Source: Lutispora sp. (GTDB lineage Bacteria; Bacillota; Clostridia; Lutisporales; Lutisporaceae). Taken from it: DNA of 5,707 bases. The notes below the pieces were generated by a model. The model did no database searches. It worked only from the letters and a program-made list of their open reading frames with translations, and had not been told where the DNA came from. The translations under genes and the position numbers were made by a program. This document shows, one piece after another, positions 1-5,707 of this stretch. Position 1 is the first letter of the stretch; each line of letters starts with the position of its first letter. Location: assembly GCA_030834765.1 (NCBI GenBank), contig JAUQXG010000425.1, positions 1-5,707 of the forward strand, given 5' to 3'.

Positions 1-38
1 ATTTTTTATAGTACTAATAATTTTTTAGGAGGTCACTA

Positions 39-656
39 ATGACTAAAATTGAAACGCAGAATGTAAAGATCACGAATGCTGATCCTTCTGCATTGGGACT
101 TTTTGGACTAGCCATGGTAACACTTGTAGCATCCTCTCAAAAGCTTGGCATTACAGATGGACTATCCTTCGTAATTCCTTGGGCCATATTTTTAGGAGCT
201 TTTGCTCAACTTTTCGCCTGCATTAACGATTCAAAGAGAAATAACACCTTTGGAACCACTGCTTTTGGTGGTTATGGTTTCTTTTGGCTTGGGGTCGCAT
301 CTTCTTGGATGATAAAAATGGGTGTTTTCGGAGAAAAGCTAGCTTCAAATGTAGATACAAAACAACTGGGAGTCGCTTTTGTAGGTTATCTGATTTTTAC
401 CATTTTTATGACAATAGGAGCGATGGAAACAAACAAGGTTCTTTTTATGATATTTTTCTTAATCAATTTTTTGTTTATAGGGCTATCTCTTAATTCTTTT
501 GATATTATTCCCGAGTTTTCACATAAGCTAGCAGCATATTCTGAGCTTTTGATAGCATTATTTTCTTTCTATGGCTCAGCTGCATCAGTATTGAACACCC
601 ATTTTGAAAGACAATTTCTACCTATAGGAAAGCCATTTGGTATTTTCAAAAAATAA
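39..656 (+). CDS. satP: SatP/YaaH-family acetate transporter (GPR1/FUN34/YaaH)
   Basis: Predicted inner-membrane carrier for acetate and possibly other short monocarboxylates such as succinate. The 205-residue length is close to the usual ~190-200 for the family. Seen in the sequence: the N-terminal signature DPSALGLFGLA (residues 15-25, the family's NPAPLGL-type motif), the loop motif FGTTAFGGYGFFW (71-83), and a C-terminal YGSAASVLN...LPIG block (178-197). There are six hydrophobic segments at roughly 17-33, 43-62, 73-93, 109-127, 132-150 and 168-186, as expected for this fold. The ATG is preceded by a perfect AGGAGG at 27-32 with a 6-base spacer, which fixes the start. The upstream promoter is outside the window or within the first 26 bases. 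The next plus-strand gene, thrB, is more than 400 bases away, so an operon with it is unlikely. The family call is firm. Substrate is inferred from the family, since members are also described as ammonia or succinate carriers. Confidence 0.92.
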   Translation: MTKIETQNVKITNADPSALGLFGLAMVTLVASSQKLGITDGLSFVIPWAIFLGAFAQLFACINDSKRNNTFGTTAFGGYGFFWLGVASSWMIKMGVFGEKLASNVDTKQLGVAFVGYLIFTIFMTIGAMETNKVLFMIFFLINFLFIGLSLNSFDIIPEFSHKLAAYSELLIALFSFYGSAASVLNTHFERQFLPIGKPFGIFKK

Positions 657-687
657 ATATATAAAGAGAACAAAGACTGTAAACATA

Positions 688-724
688 ATAGCTGCAAGAT
701 TTCATGTTGAAATTTTGCAGCTAT
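688..724 (+). terminator. strong 16-bp hairpin downstream of satP (no clear U-tract)
   Basis: Bases 688-703 pair with 709-724 over 16 consecutive positions (ATAGCTGCAA on the left, TTGCAGCTAT on the right). The only non-Watson-Crick pair is a G-U at 698/714, and the loop is ATGTT. It starts 31 bases after the satP stop, the usual place for a 3' end structure. The bases after it (ATTCATGCG) are not a T-run, so it may be a 3'-end stabiliser or a poor terminator, with real termination further on at 812 or 841. Confidence 0.6.
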
Positions 725-743
725 ATTCATGCGATCAATTCTT

Positions 744-749
744 TATAAT
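744..749 (+). promoter_or_regulatory. consensus -10 box (TATAAT) before a structured element
   Basis: A perfect TATAAT lies here, and a start 7 bases downstream would be A756, exactly the first base of the 756-807 stem. No acceptable -35 hexamer is seen at 16-18 bases: the 17-base position reads CTATAT, inside the tail of the 688-724 hairpin. A perfect -10 can arise by chance in AT-rich DNA, so this is weak support for a promoter. Confidence 0.25.
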
Positions 750-755
750 ACTGAT

Positions 756-812
756 ATCTAAAAGCAGAATTGCGCAGAATCGCAGAGGCAATGGAAGGTC
801 TTTAGATTTTTT
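756..812 (+). terminator. structured RNA element ending in a T-run (terminator or small RNA)
   Basis: ATCTAAA (756-762) pairs perfectly with TTTAGAT (801-807), and a run of six T (807-812) follows at once. Inside, ATTGC (769-773) can pair with GCAAT (788-792), or alternatively TGCG (771-774) with CGCA (781-784). The outer stem is AT-only except for one C-G pair, so as a plain terminator it would be weak. It could be the true satP terminator, or a short independent RNA starting at A756. I recognise no known riboswitch consensus. Confidence 0.4.
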
Positions 813-816
813 CTCC

Positions 817-841
817 GAAAGGGCAATTCCTTTCTCTTTTT
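817..841 (+). terminator. small terminator-like hairpin upstream of thrB
   Basis: GAAAGG (817-822) pairs with CCTTTC (829-834) around the loop GCAATT, followed by TCTTTTT (835-841). A six-pair stem with three G-C pairs plus a T-rich tail is a modest Rho-independent terminator. It could back up termination after satP or act in a leader ahead of thrB. Confidence 0.4.
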
Positions 842-935
842 ATTGTTAAGGTTTACGGAAAATAATATATTTATGAACAGATTGCTGATACTTGTTTTAC
901 CCATCTTTAACATCCTTTTATGGCTTTATTATGTC

Positions 936-964
936 TTGATTTTAAAATTCTCCTTGCATATATG
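936..964 (+). promoter_or_regulatory. possible thrB promoter (TTGATT-17-TATATG)
   Basis: TTGATT (936-941) and TATATG (959-964), 17 bases apart, each match four of six consensus positions for a housekeeping sigma-A promoter. The -10 part lies inside the perfect palindrome TGCATATATGCA (955-966), which could be an operator or simply AT-rich chance. Start of transcription would be about 100 bases before the thrB ATG. Support is weak. Confidence 0.25.
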
Positions 965-1053
965 CAGTATTTATGATAATATATGTCCATCTAACGAGAA
1001 CATATGTATTTATACAAAACGCATTTATTCTGCATATTCTTTAGCTAAAAATC

Positions 1054-1063
1054 AAGTAGGTGA
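1054..1063 (+). promoter_or_regulatory. thrB ribosome binding site
   Basis: AAGTAGGTGA differs from the full anti-16S complement AAGGAGGTGA at one base and ends five bases before the ATG at 1069. This decides the thrB start and agrees with the kinase alignment, where the conserved PATTANLGPG block begins at residue 7. Confidence 0.75.
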
Positions 1064-1068
1064 ATTAA

Positions 1069-1965
1069 ATGATTAAAATAACAGTTCCAGCAACTACGGC
1101 AAACCTAGGGCCGGGCTTCGATTGTTTGGGTATGGCGCTTCAAATAAGAAACACAATTATCGTGGAAGAAACGGACAAAGAATTAGAAATCATTTGTCAA
1201 GATGTGCAATCTAAGTATATTCAGAAGGACAAGACCAATTTAATCTATAAATCTATAAAGAAAATATTTGATCTTTCCGGCAAGCAGCTAGCAGGAATTA
1301 AGCTTAGTCTCATGAACGAAATACCTGCTTGCAGGGGGTTAGGAAGCAGCGCTGCCTGTATAGCAGCTGGATGTGCTGCTGGAAACGCATTATCTCAAAG
1401 TAATTTATCAACAAATGAACTGATTGATATTGGGGCTCAGATTGAAGGGCATCCAGATAATATAGTGCCCGCATTCCTTGGAGGCTTTGCAGTTTCTTGT
1501 ATGGAGAATCAAAAGGTATTTTACCATAACAGTGAGCCTCATTCAAATTTCATTTTCTCTGTTATGAGTCCAGCTTTTACGCTACCAACCATAGAATCAA
1601 GAAAAGTTTTACCTGATCTTTTTACCAGGCAAGATGCTGTTTTTAATATTAGCAGAGCATCTCTAATGACTGCGGCTTTAATATCTGGAGATGTTGAACT
1701 ATTAAGACATAGCTGCCAAGATAAAATTCACCAGCCCTATAGAAAAAAGCTGATTCCTGACTTTGACTTGATTGCGGAAAAAGCTAAACAAGCTGGAGCT
1801 TATGCCACTTTTCTCAGCGGCGCAGGTCCAACTATTATAGCAATATTGGACAAATCAAATGAAACTTTTACAGAATATATGCACCAATGCCTAAGCAAGC
1901 TTGAAAATAGATGGACAATTCATACTGTCAAGTCATCCCCTTTAGGGCTAAAAATAATTAAATAA
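1069..1965 (+). CDS. thrB: homoserine kinase (GHMP kinase family)
   Basis: Phosphorylates L-homoserine with ATP to O-phosphohomoserine, the step before threonine synthase in threonine synthesis (EC 2.7.1.39); cytoplasmic. All three GHMP motifs are visible: PATTANLGPGFDCLG at residues 7-21 (substrate side), the ATP-binding loop PACRGLGSSAA at 86-96, and SGAGPT at 250-255. The homoserine-kinase block GHPDNIVPA spans 127-135. Length of 298 is normal, and the gene looks intact from the RBS-supported ATG to a TAA. Homoserine dehydrogenase (hom) and threonine synthase (thrC), frequent partners, are not adjacent here: a transporter gap lies upstream and a convergent signalling operon downstream. It therefore seems to be transcribed alone from a promoter in the 845-1068 region. 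The last codons lie inside the terminator stem. Other GHMP kinases (mevalonate, CDP-ME) are less likely because the N-terminal and GHPDN motifs are typical of ThrB. Confidence 0.97.
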   Translation: MIKITVPATTANLGPGFDCLGMALQIRNTIIVEETDKELEIICQDVQSKYIQKDKTNLIYKSIKKIFDLSGKQLAGIKLSLMNEIPACRGLGSSAACIAAGCAAGNALSQSNLSTNELIDIGAQIEGHPDNIVPAFLGGFAVSCMENQKVFYHNSEPHSNFIFSVMSPAFTLPTIESRKVLPDLFTRQDAVFNISRASLMTAALISGDVELLRHSCQDKIHQPYRKKLIPDFDLIAEKAKQAGAYATFLSGAGPTIIAILDKSNETFTEYMHQCLSKLENRWTIHTVKSSPLGLKIIK

Positions 1966-2000
1966 TCATGGGATGAATCCATGGTTATTTAATTATTTTT
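1951..2000. terminator. bidirectional terminator between convergent genes
   Basis: Bases 1951-1971 pair with 1979-1999 over 21 positions, with one G-U wobble (1966/1984) and a 7-base loop at 1972-1978. The plus strand ends in TTTTT (1996-2000). The minus strand also reads TTTTT across 1954-1950. The element lies between the stop codons of thrB (1963-1965) and the HD-GYP gene (2007-2009), so it can stop transcripts from both sides. The left arm starts within the last four thrB codons. Confidence 0.9.
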
Positions 2001-2006
2001 CACATT

Positions 2007-3047
2007 TTATATCATACTTAATATTTGTATCACATTTTCTTGTGAAATATCCAGATAGCCAGAAGAAACTTTGACAATAGGACAAGCAGGATTCTGCAAA
2101 GGAACATACACGATTTCTCCTATTTTACTATCACTAAGTTTTACATTTGAGCCTACCAGGTATGCAGATAAGTTATTCAACAATGCTCTAAGTATTCTTG
2201 AATCAAACATACCAATACCTATTACCTGAAACATTTCAAATGCTTCAAAAGGAGTCTTTCGCTTTTTGTAAACTCTATCCGAAGTCATAGCATCAAATAC
2301 ATCCGCTACAGCCACAATTCTGGAAAACAGACTCATAGAATGCGAACTTGCATGGAATGGGTATCCAGAACCATCTATTCTCTCATGGTGAAGAAGAATC
2401 GCACTCTTTATATCAATATGAATATCATCTATGTCTTCTACCATTTGATAACCTAAAATAGTGTGTTGTTTTATAACTTCATATTCTTCTTTTGTGAGGG
2501 CCCCTGTTTTACAGAGAATTTCATTAGGAATTTTAGATTTACCAATATCATGCAGTAATCCTGATTGAATTGCCTTATTGATTTCATAGTCAGAAAGCTT
2601 GAGCCATTTTGCAATTAGCATGGAATAGAAGGCAGTATTCACGCAATGTGTATATGTATATTCATCTGCATCGCGAACCTCTGACAAGCATCTTATAATA
2701 TTACTATTCTCACAGATATTTTTATAAATTTGATCAGATATAAATGAAACCTTCTTATAGTCTAGGGGCTTCCCAGCAGCAAGCTCATGAAGCATAGTTT
2801 TGGTTTGCAGCACAGTATTCTTATAACTCTTTCTAAACTCCATATAAGAAATCTTATTATCTGTAGAACTTTCAGGTGGGCTGTAAACACGAATGCTTAT
2901 AATCCCTATGTCTATCAGACGATCTTTTATATACTCATTCAGAACGGTATCCTCTGCCAGCAATATTACTCCACTTTCATTAAACACATCAGAAGCTAGA
3001 ATATCACCTTTACTGCATTTGGATACCGGTATTTCTTCTATTTTCAT
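2007..3047 (-). CDS. HD-GYP domain protein, probable c-di-GMP phosphodiesterase
   Basis: Predicted metal-dependent hydrolase of cyclic di-GMP and so a likely control point for motility, biofilm or development. The 346 residues comprise an N-terminal region (~1-100) without a recognisable receiver, of the kind often seen before HD-GYP domains, then the HD-GYP core (~105-295) and a short C-terminal beta-rich tail (~300-346). Core residues are all present: H134, the HD pair H166-D167 in HDIGKSKIP, H195, H220-H221 in HHERIDGSGYP (GYP at 228-230), and D249 in VADVFDAMTSDRVY. No membrane segment is seen. It is the last of three minus-strand genes, 21 bases after the receiver gene and in the same frame, with its own ribosome binding site. 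Co-transcription with the kinase and receiver makes phospho-dependent control likely, but because it lacks a REC domain, control must act in trans or through the receiver. Activity on c-di-GMP is inferred from the family; some HD-GYP proteins prefer other cyclic dinucleotides. Confidence 0.94.
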   Translation of the reverse strand: MKIEEIPVSKCSKGDILASDVFNESGVILLAEDTVLNEYIKDRLIDIGIISIRVYSPPESSTDNKISYMEFRKSYKNTVLQTKTMLHELAAGKPLDYKKVSFISDQIYKNICENSNIIRCLSEVRDADEYTYTHCVNTAFYSMLIAKWLKLSDYEINKAIQSGLLHDIGKSKIPNEILCKTGALTKEEYEVIKQHTILGYQMVEDIDDIHIDIKSAILLHHERIDGSGYPFHASSHSMSLFSRIVAVADVFDAMTSDRVYKKRKTPFEAFEMFQVIGIGMFDSRILRALLNNLSAYLVGSNVKLSDSKIGEIVYVPLQNPACPIVKVSSGYLDISQENVIQILSMI

Positions 3048-3050
3048 ATT

Positions 3051-3058
3051 ATCACCCT
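3051..3058 (-). promoter_or_regulatory. ribosome binding site of the HD-GYP gene
   Basis: On the minus strand AGGGTGAT lies three bases before the ATG at 3047. GGTGAT matches the end of the canonical AGGAGGTGAT complement, with the purine core about seven bases from the start. It supports independent initiation after the TAG of the receiver gene rather than obligatory read-through. Confidence 0.65.
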
Positions 3059-3068
3059 TATTTATAAT

Positions 3069-3473
3069 CTATTCTTTTTGTGGAATCAATTCCAGCTTTT
3101 GCATAACTTCAACTAGCTTTGATGTATCTATTGGTTTTGCAGCATAAGCTTCACAACCAATCTCAAATGCTTTCTGTACAAATTCTGTTTCAGCCAGAGC
3201 TGTAGTCATGATAACCTTAGAGCGTTTTTCCGGGAGTATCCCTTTCTGCGTTTCAAGATCTCTGATTGCCTTTAGTGCTTTTACCCCATCCACTTTAGGC
3301 ATCATAATATCAAGACAAATAAGATCATAGGGCCTACCCTCCTTTAGAGACATCAAAAATGCATCCAGCGTTTCTAAGCCATCTACCACTAAGTCACATT
3401 CTCCAAATTTAGAAAGAAACTTAAATAAAAATTTCCTGCTGACTAAATCATCTTCCGCTATTAATATCCTCAT
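3069..3473 (-). CDS. stand-alone CheY-like response regulator receiver
   Basis: Single-domain phospho-acceptor protein of 134 residues, essentially one REC domain (about 120 residues) with no output domain. Seen: the acidic pocket E7-D8-D9 (IAEDD), the phospho-acceptor D55 in DLICLDIMMPKVDG, the switch threonine at T90/T91, and the conserved K113-P114 near the C-terminus. A perfect AAAGGAGG at 3481-3488 on the minus strand, seven bases from the ATG, fixes the start. It begins 17 bases after the hybrid kinase stop and ends 21 bases before the HD-GYP gene, in frame with the latter. The likely role is to take phosphate from the kinase HPt domain and regulate the HD-GYP protein. It could also be a phosphate sink or act on another target. 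The call as REC is firm; the partner is inferred from gene order. Confidence 0.94.
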   Translation of the reverse strand: MRILIAEDDLVSRKFLFKFLSKFGECDLVVDGLETLDAFLMSLKEGRPYDLICLDIMMPKVDGVKALKAIRDLETQKGILPEKRSKVIMTTALAETEFVQKAFEIGCEAYAAKPIDTSKLVEVMQKLELIPQKE

Positions 3474-3490
3474 TCTTTTTCCTCCTTTGA

Positions 3491-5707
3491 TTAAACAATA
3501 GATTCTCTATATATTTTAAATTCATGCTTAACTTGCTCTATGTACTTCATAGCATCCGTCAAGTTCCCTCGTCTTGCTGCAAGCTCTGTTTTAAATGCTG
3601 CATTCTTTATTTCACCAGCATCAATCTTGTTTGCTATAGTCTTAATATCATGTGCCATATTTTCAATTATAACAAAATCGTTACTCTCCATGGCTGTCTC
3701 AATTTCCTGAATGAATTGTATAATCTGAGACAGTATTGAAATGATCTGTGTTTCCGATCTTGACTGCTTTTTGTCTGTAAATAGGACCTCCCCATTATCA
3801 CAAAGCTCTACTCTATCTGGCATAGAACCTCTCCATTTTTCTTTCCCTAATGTAATTCTATCAAGAATATAAAAGAGTTCATCCATATGTATAGGCTTTG
3901 AGACATAGTCATCCAAGCCCAAAGAAAGTAGCTTGTCTCTATCACCTTGTAAGGCATAAGCTGTCAGTGCTATGATTGGAGTATGATCATTCTGATCTTC
4001 CTTCTCCCTTATTTTTCTTGCAGCTTCAATGCCATCCATTTCAGGCATCTGTATATCCATTAAAATCGCATCATATTTTCTTTCCTCAAATAAAGCCAGT
4101 GCTTCTTTCCCGTTGTTTGCAGTTTTAACAATATGACCTTTTTTTTCAAGCATTTTCATAATCACCTTTTGATTGATGGCATCATCTTCAACCAAAAGTA
4201 TTTTAATGGACTTTGCAGTCTTTAATATTTGTGGTAGTTGTCTGGTTTTCTCTATTGCTTGATTACCAATCTTGAGCTTCAATATAAAATAAAAAGTACT
4301 GCCCTTTCCTTCTTTGCTTTCAACCCATATCTGTCCACCCATCATTTCAACAAGCTGCTTTGATATAGCAAGCCCAAGTCCGGTACCTCCATTTCTTTTT
4401 GTAAAGGAGCTGTCTATCTGGCTAAAATTCTTAAAAAGTCGCTCTATATTTTCAGAAGCAATTCCTATTCCTGTATCCGACACGGTAAATTTTAATTCTA
4501 CCGCATCATCGATATCCAATATTTTCTTAACTCTTATAGTGATATCACCATCCACAGTAAACTTTATTGCATTACTTATGAGATTATTCAGTATCTGGCG
4601 AAGTCTATTTGGATCACCTATCAAGAACTGTGGTATTGCAGAAGAAAAGGCATAATTTAACTCAAGTCCTTTCTCTATCACACGGGGTGAATGCATCTTT
4701 ACAATCTCTTCTATGAGCTCTTTCATGTTAAAACTTACGTCCTCAATGACCATTTTACCTGCTTCCATCCTGGAAAAATCTAATATATCATTGATAATTT
4801 CTAATAGCGCATTTGCACAAGACTTAGCGGTAATCAGATTATCTTTCTGTTCTTCATTCAAATCAGTAAGCAATGTAAGATCCAGCATCCCCACCATACC
4901 ATTAATAGGAGTGCGAATCTCATGGCTCATATTAGCCAAAAACTCGCTCTTGGATTTATTGGCTGCTTCTGCAGATTCTTTTGCTGCTATTAATTTGATC
5001 TCGGACTGCTTTGAATGGGTTATATCTGTAACAATGGTTACAATATGCTTTTTATTAGGACTGTATAATGCAATTGAAAGCCACTTATTGGAATCATTTA
5101 AAAATACTTCATCAATATGTACACTTTCTCCCCGCGAAAGTGCATTTTCATACTTTCGAATGTTTTTAATAAGAATATCTTTACTTGTAGGAAACAACTC
5201 AGAATGATTCCTACCTATAATATGAGTTTTTGCCATACCAAACATTTTCTCGAATGCCTCATTCACTTCAGTGAATTCTAAATCAGCTGAAATTCCTTTA
5301 TCATTATATAAGACTCTATAGTAGGCATATCCACTGCTCATATTCATAAAGAGCGAACGGTATTTCGCCTGACTCTCAAATATTTTCTTTTCCCCTTGTT
5401 TGCGTTCCGTTATATCTCTTACAATACTCAAAAGTATACGCTTATTACCCATGGTGATCCCTTGTGAGCTGATTTCAACTTGAAAATAGCTTCCATTCTT
5501 ACGACGGTGAACAGCTTCAAAGAAAATTCCCTTTTGATTGGCTTGTTTCATTTGCTGTTTTGTATAATTCCAATCATCTCTGATATCGCGAATATTTATT
5601 GAAAGTAATTCTTCATAAGCATAGCCATAGGCTTTCACTGCCGCTTTATTTGCTTCAATGATTTTCCCGTCAATGTCAATAAATAATATAATATCGTGGG
5701 CATTTTC
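3491..5707 (-). CDS. hybrid sensor histidine kinase PAS-PAS-HisKA-HATPase-REC-HPt (5' end beyond window)
   Basis: Partial gene: 738 residues are visible and the frame stays open to the right edge. A GTG at 5636-5638 is not the start, because upstream codons continue a PAS domain (HDIILFIDIDGKIIEANKAA). Numbering from the edge, the domains are PAS 1 with PAC motif (~1-105), PAS 2 (~113-230), a charged linker (~231-255), and HisKA with phospho-acceptor H262 in NMSHEIRTPINGM. The HATPase follows, with N-box NRLRQILNNLISNAIKF (367-383), G1 DTGIGI (411-416) and G2 GGTGLGL (440-446). Next come a receiver (501-616; D508, D509, phospho-acceptor D551, T582, K604) and a C-terminal HPt-like helical domain (~650-735) with H686 and K689 in AHDIK. 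No membrane helix is visible, so the sensing is probably cytoplasmic through PAS, or membrane parts lie upstream. It is first of the three visible minus-strand genes and probably feeds phosphate to the adjacent receiver. The signal is unknown. Confidence 0.95.
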   Translation of the reverse strand, partial: ENAHDIILFIDIDGKIIEANKAAVKAYGYAYEELLSINIRDIRDDWNYTKQQMKQANQKGIFFEAVHRRKNGSYFQVEISSQGITMGNKRILLSIVRDITERKQGEKKIFESQAKYRSLFMNMSSGYAYYRVLYNDKGISADLEFTEVNEAFEKMFGMAKTHIIGRNHSELFPTSKDILIKNIRKYENALSRGESVHIDEVFLNDSNKWLSIALYSPNKKHIVTIVTDITHSKQSEIKLIAAKESAEAANKSKSEFLANMSHEIRTPINGMVGMLDLTLLTDLNEEQKDNLITAKSCANALLEIINDILDFSRMEAGKMVIEDVSFNMKELIEEIVKMHSPRVIEKGLELNYAFSSAIPQFLIGDPNRLRQILNNLISNAIKFTVDGDITIRVKKILDIDDAVELKFTVSDTGIGIASENIERLFKNFSQIDSSFTKRNGGTGLGLAISKQLVEMMGGQIWVESKEGKGSTFYFILKLKIGNQAIEKTRQLPQILKTAKSIKILLVEDDAINQKVIMKMLEKKGHIVKTANNGKEALALFEERKYDAILMDIQMPEMDGIEAARKIREKEDQNDHTPIIALTAYALQGDRDKLLSLGLDDYVSKPIHMDELFYILDRITLGKEKWRGSMPDRVELCDNGEVLFTDKKQSRSETQIISILSQIIQFIQEIETAMESNDFVIIENMAHDIKTIANKIDAGEIKNAAFKTELAARRGNLTDAMKYIEQVKHEFKIYRESIV

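Larger units (their letters stand above)
657..1068. other. 412-base gap between satP and thrB
   Basis: No convincing gene is seen on either strand. The left half (688-841) carries three successive hairpins, listed separately. The right half (about 845-1068) is very AT-rich, with repeated CATAT/ATATG words and a 12-base palindrome at 955-966. It presumably contains the thrB promoter. One open frame, read from the ATG at 873 to the TAA at 1074-1076, would give 67 residues with one hydrophobic stretch. It lacks a good ribosome binding site and I do not annotate it as a gene. Confidence 0.6.

Noticed and set aside
785..835. Resemblance of CTCCGAAAGGGCAA to the glycine riboswitch core (CCGAAGGGGCAA)
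   Set aside because: The remaining conserved parts (GGAGAG upstream, CTCAGGCAAAAGGAC downstream) are absent, and the neighbouring gene is not glycine-related. The similarity is short and explained by the small hairpin.
637..849. 70-codon open frame on the plus strand after satP
   Set aside because: It starts inside the satP 3' end, runs straight through the 16-bp hairpin and both T-run elements, has no ribosome binding site, and encodes nothing recognisable.
657..1068. T-box or threonine-type peptide attenuator upstream of thrB
   Set aside because: No AGGGTGGNACCGCG-like T-box sequence is present, and no short leader ORF with threonine or isoleucine codon runs is placed before a terminator.
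1310..1546. Minus-strand frame inside thrB
   Set aside because: It is antisense to the conserved GLGSSAA and GHPDN motifs of homoserine kinase and has no independent support.
4314..5207. Two long plus-strand open frames (113 and 164 codons) opposite the kinase
   Set aside because: They lie antisense to conserved HisKA, HATPase and PAS coding sequence whose motifs fully explain the region. They are shadow frames.
1..5707. Mobile element, CRISPR, toxin-antitoxin or phage-defence system
   Set aside because: No transposase, integrase, Cas, nuclease or toxin motif, no terminal inverted repeats, and no regularly spaced repeats are visible. All sizeable genes are assigned to metabolic, transport or signalling families.

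Overview
This AT-rich window uses Gram-positive-style ribosome binding sites (AGGAGG, AAAGGAGG). Its protein families are common in low-GC anaerobic or facultative Firmicutes, so a Clostridia-type bacterium is the best guess. That guess is inference from composition and gene style; there is no rRNA or other marker here. I see no transposase, CRISPR array, tRNA or phage gene.

Plus strand, 1-1965: a small six-helix membrane protein of the SatP/YaaH (GPR1/FUN34/YaaH) acetate-transporter family (39-656) is followed by about 410 bases without a convincing gene. This gap holds a strong 16-bp hairpin (688-724), a compact structured element ending in a T-run (756-812), a second small terminator-like hairpin (817-841), and a palindrome near a weak promoter-like pair. 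A complete homoserine kinase gene, thrB (1069-1965), follows without hom or thrC beside it.

Convergence point, 1951-2000: a long, nearly perfect stem with A-run and T-run flanks sits between thrB and the minus-strand genes. It should terminate transcription from both sides.

Minus strand, 5707-2007: three closely spaced genes read leftward. First is a large cytoplasmic-looking hybrid histidine kinase (PAS-PAS-HisKA-HATPase-REC-HPt), whose N-terminus lies beyond the right edge. Next is a stand-alone CheY-like receiver, then an HD-GYP protein, predicted to be a c-di-GMP phosphodiesterase. The order suggests a phosphorelay: kinase His to its own receiver Asp, to the C-terminal HPt His, to the stand-alone receiver, and then to control of c-di-GMP turnover. 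This resembles RpfC/RpfG, but the REC and HD-GYP parts of the output protein are separate genes. They lie in the same reading frame, divided by one TAG codon and seven sense codons, which suggests a split or merged REC-HD-GYP gene.

The genes are recognisable families. The least explained parts are the 657-1068 gap and the in-frame REC/HD-GYP junction.
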